Source: an uncultured Lachnospiraceae bacterium (lineage in GTDB: Bacteria > Bacillota > Clostridia > Lachnospirales > Lachnospiraceae). From it: a stretch of DNA of 23,190 nt. The notes beneath the pieces are model-generated. The model searched no databases, had not been told where the DNA came from, and was given only the letters and a program-made list of their open reading frames with translations. The DNA is taken from contig CAJTMZ010000068.1 of the NCBI GenBank assembly GCA_910577445.1, positions 1 to 23,190 of the forward strand, in the 5' to 3' direction. How positions within the stretch are numbered: the stretch's first letter is position 1; every line of letters starts with the position of its first letter. This document shows positions 22,073-23,190 of the stretch, piece after piece. The translations under genes were made by a program, and so were the position numbers.

Positions 22073-22696
22073 ATGTATAGCAATTTACCCAATTTGATTA
22101 TTGGTTTTCATGGCTGCGATACGTCCACCTTTAAAAATGTACTGTATAACCATGAAAAACTTAAGCCCAGCCATAATTCTTACGACTGGCTGGGGAATGG
22201 CGTTTACTTTTGGGAAAACAGTCTGGCAAGAGCGGAAGAATGGGCAATCTCTTATTGCGAACGGCACAATAAAAAATATCCGAATAACCCGCCGAAGAAG
22301 CCGGCGGTCATAGGAGCGGTAATAAGTCTGGGACATTGTCTTGATTTAACTGATTATGGCAGTTCGGATATTTTGAAAAACGGATATGAAATATTAAAGC
22401 TGGAGCTGTCTCTAATCGGAAAGCCGTTACCGATAAACCGAAACGTAACCGGGAACAGCGATAGACTCTTAAGAGAGCTGGACTGTGCGGTTATAGAGAG
22501 AATACACCAGTATAACCGTGAAAAGCATAACAGAGATTACGACAGTGTCCGAGGCGTTTTTATAGAAGGGAAAGAAGTATATGAGGATTCCGGAATAAGG
22601 GAAAAGACCCATACGCAGTTATGTATTGTTAATCCAAACTGTATCAAGGGCTATTTTAAACCGTTGACACCGGAAAAGGAGTGGAGAATTGTGTAA
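22073..22696 (+). CDS. PARP-like ADP-ribosyltransferase-fold protein, putative toxin
   Basis: The 207-residue protein carries the three strand signatures of H-Y-[E/D/Q] ADP-ribosyltransferases: IIGFHGCD with H13; YDWLGNGVYFWENSLARAEEWA with Y45, matching the G-x-G-[IV]-Y-F motif of PARPs and diphtheria-type toxins; and KTHTQLCIVNPNCIKGYF, where Q182 takes the place of the catalytic Glu at the start of the last strand. NAD+ binding and ADP-ribosyl transfer (or another NAD+ reaction) are therefore likely, target unknown. I recall uncharacterised bacterial proteins with GFHGCD ... YDWLGxGIYFWE ... RGVFxEG blocks, so the family seems widespread. No signal peptide or secretion domain, so it acts in the cell that makes it. 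AAGGGA lies before the ATG. The small gene upstream is its probable antitoxin or modifier. Confidence 0.75.
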   Translation: MYSNLPNLIIGFHGCDTSTFKNVLYNHEKLKPSHNSYDWLGNGVYFWENSLARAEEWAISYCERHNKKYPNNPPKKPAVIGAVISLGHCLDLTDYGSSDILKNGYEILKLELSLIGKPLPINRNVTGNSDRLLRELDCAVIERIHQYNREKHNRDYDSVRGVFIEGKEVYEDSGIREKTHTQLCIVNPNCIKGYFKPLTPEKEWRIV

Positions 22697-22741
22697 AAGT
22701 TTTGCAGTGCAATACCTCCTTAAAATCTTTCCAAAATCCCC

Positions 22742-22770
22742 TTGATTTTACCGTATTTTCGTGGTATTCT
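22742..22770 (+). promoter_or_regulatory. Promoter of the FMN-riboswitch transcript
   Basis: TTGATT (22742-22747), 17 bases, then TATTCT (22765-22770). The start near 22777 is about 16 bases before the riboswitch P1 stem, as expected. Confidence 0.65.
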
Positions 22771-22792
22771 AACAATCGTAAATAAAGAAAAG

Positions 22793-22932
22793 TTCTTCGG
22801 GGCAGGGTGAAATTCCCTACTGGCGGTAAAGTCCGCGACCCACGAGCTTTCAGGCGGCAGGACGCCGCGAAAGCGAAATGGCTGATTTGGTGAAATTCCA
22901 AAACCAACAGTAAAGTCTGGATGAGAGAAGAA
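22793..22932 (+). ncRNA. FMN riboswitch (RFN element)
   Basis: The conserved core is plain: GGGGCAGGGTGAAATTCCC, then TACTGGCGGTAAAGTCCGCGACCC, a variable stem (GGCGGCAGGACGCCG), GCGAAATGGCTGATTTGGTG, CAACAGTAAAGTCTGGATG and the closing GAGAGAAG. P1 pairs TTCTTC (22793-22798) with GAAGAA (22927-22932). FMN binding would favour the terminator just downstream and switch off the next gene. Confidence 0.96.
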
Positions 22933-22987
22933 AAAGGCTGTTTTGACTATGCGCAAAAACGGCTTGTCTAAATGGTCGGTAAAAGTC

Positions 22988-23022
22988 CCCGAATGTTCAA
23001 AAAGAGCGTTCGGGATTTTTTT
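22988..23022 (+). terminator. Riboswitch-controlled terminator
   Basis: CCCGAATG (22988-22995) pairs with CGTTCGGG (23007-23014, one G-U) and is followed by ATTTTTTT. It sits 55 bases after the aptamer and about 95 bases before the next start codon, so it is the likely expression platform. I could not identify the competing antiterminator with confidence. Confidence 0.85.
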
Positions 23023-23117
23023 GTGCGCGGGTCCTTGCAGAGGAATGAAGAACCTTTCTGAAAATCAGGCGAAAGCCGTACGCCGCAGATGCGGAAGATT
23101 TTAAGGAGGAAAAGAAA

Positions 23118-23190
23118 ATGGGTAATGGATTATGGAGCAGTGTGAAGGAAAACGTAACTTTTGTACTGGTGTCGGTGGGGATAGCGGCGG
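23118..23190 (+). CDS. ribU: Probable riboflavin ECF transporter S component (RibU), N-terminus only
   Basis: Twenty-four residues are visible (MGNGLWSSVKENVTFVLVSV and on), starting after a perfect AAGGAGGA with 7 bases spacing. The segment becomes hydrophobic from residue 14, like the first membrane helix of an integral protein. The FMN riboswitch upstream limits the choice to riboflavin synthesis or uptake; the protein does not start like RibD, and Lachnospiraceae RibU proteins carry an extra N-terminal helix of this kind as far as I recall. The gene is cut by the window end, so the identity rests on context. Confidence 0.55.
   Translation, partial: MGNGLWSSVKENVTFVLVSVGIAA

Noticed and set aside
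22949..23104. 51-codon plus-strand frame running through the riboswitch terminator
   Set aside because: No ribosome site, it covers the terminator hairpin, and it is a by-product of open sequence in the leader.

Overview
The window looks like chromosomal DNA of an anaerobic, low-to-mid GC Bacillota, most likely a Lachnospiraceae-type Clostridia. This rests on the ptb-buk butyrate pair, a stand-alone glycyl-radical domain, the secA-prfB gene order, an OFA-type MFS transporter, DUF975/DUF4190-like membrane proteins and an FMN riboswitch. No insertion sequence, phage, CRISPR, tRNA or rRNA is visible. Nearly all of it is ordinary core genome. The clearest accessory piece is a two-gene cassette at about 21.7-22.7 kb.

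Layout. 1-3.5 kb (+): the C-terminal half of a MATE exporter, DNA-3-methyladenine glycosylase I (tag), a YkgJ-like Cys-cluster protein, a Crp/Fnr-family regulator, and a very short GrcA-like glycyl-radical protein with a Crp/Fnr-type palindrome placed like a class II activator site. 3.5-4.9 kb (-): an OFA-family MFS transporter, convergent with grcA and sharing a bidirectional terminator. 5.2-8.6 kb (+): a potassium uptake operon, trkA-trkH, plus a small PsiE-like membrane protein, ended by a long hairpin terminator. 8.6-10.7 kb (-): ptb-buk, the butyryl-CoA to butyrate route that yields ATP, divergent from secA. 10.97-14.8 kb (+): secA and prfB. prfB needs a +1 frameshift at codon 26, and its internal stop is UAA instead of the usual UGA. 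14.8-16.6 kb (-): an operon of a DUF4190-like protein, a small HExxH/Cys-pair protein and a DUF975 protein, convergent with prfB. 16.7-21.7 kb (+): tex with a low-complexity insert, then a 789-residue polytopic membrane protein (PTPS-related/YfhO-like). 21.7-22.7 kb (+): a cassette with its own promoter, a 20-bp near-perfect palindrome, a small helical protein and a PARP-like (H-Y-Q) ADP-ribosyltransferase-like protein. 22.7 kb to the end (+): promoter, FMN riboswitch, terminator and the start of a membrane protein, probably the riboflavin ECF substrate-binding subunit.

How the parts may work together. The first 5 kb suggests anaerobic or stress control of pyruvate formate-lyase repair (Crp/Fnr plus grcA) next to a possible formate/oxalate-type transporter. 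ptb-buk supplies the butyrate branch of the same fermentation. The most interesting items are the unusual prfB recoding site, the ART-like cassette with its operator-like palindrome, the HExxH operon, and an unexplained 87-nt inverted repeat between secA and prfB. All functional statements are read from sequence and family memory; no searches were run.
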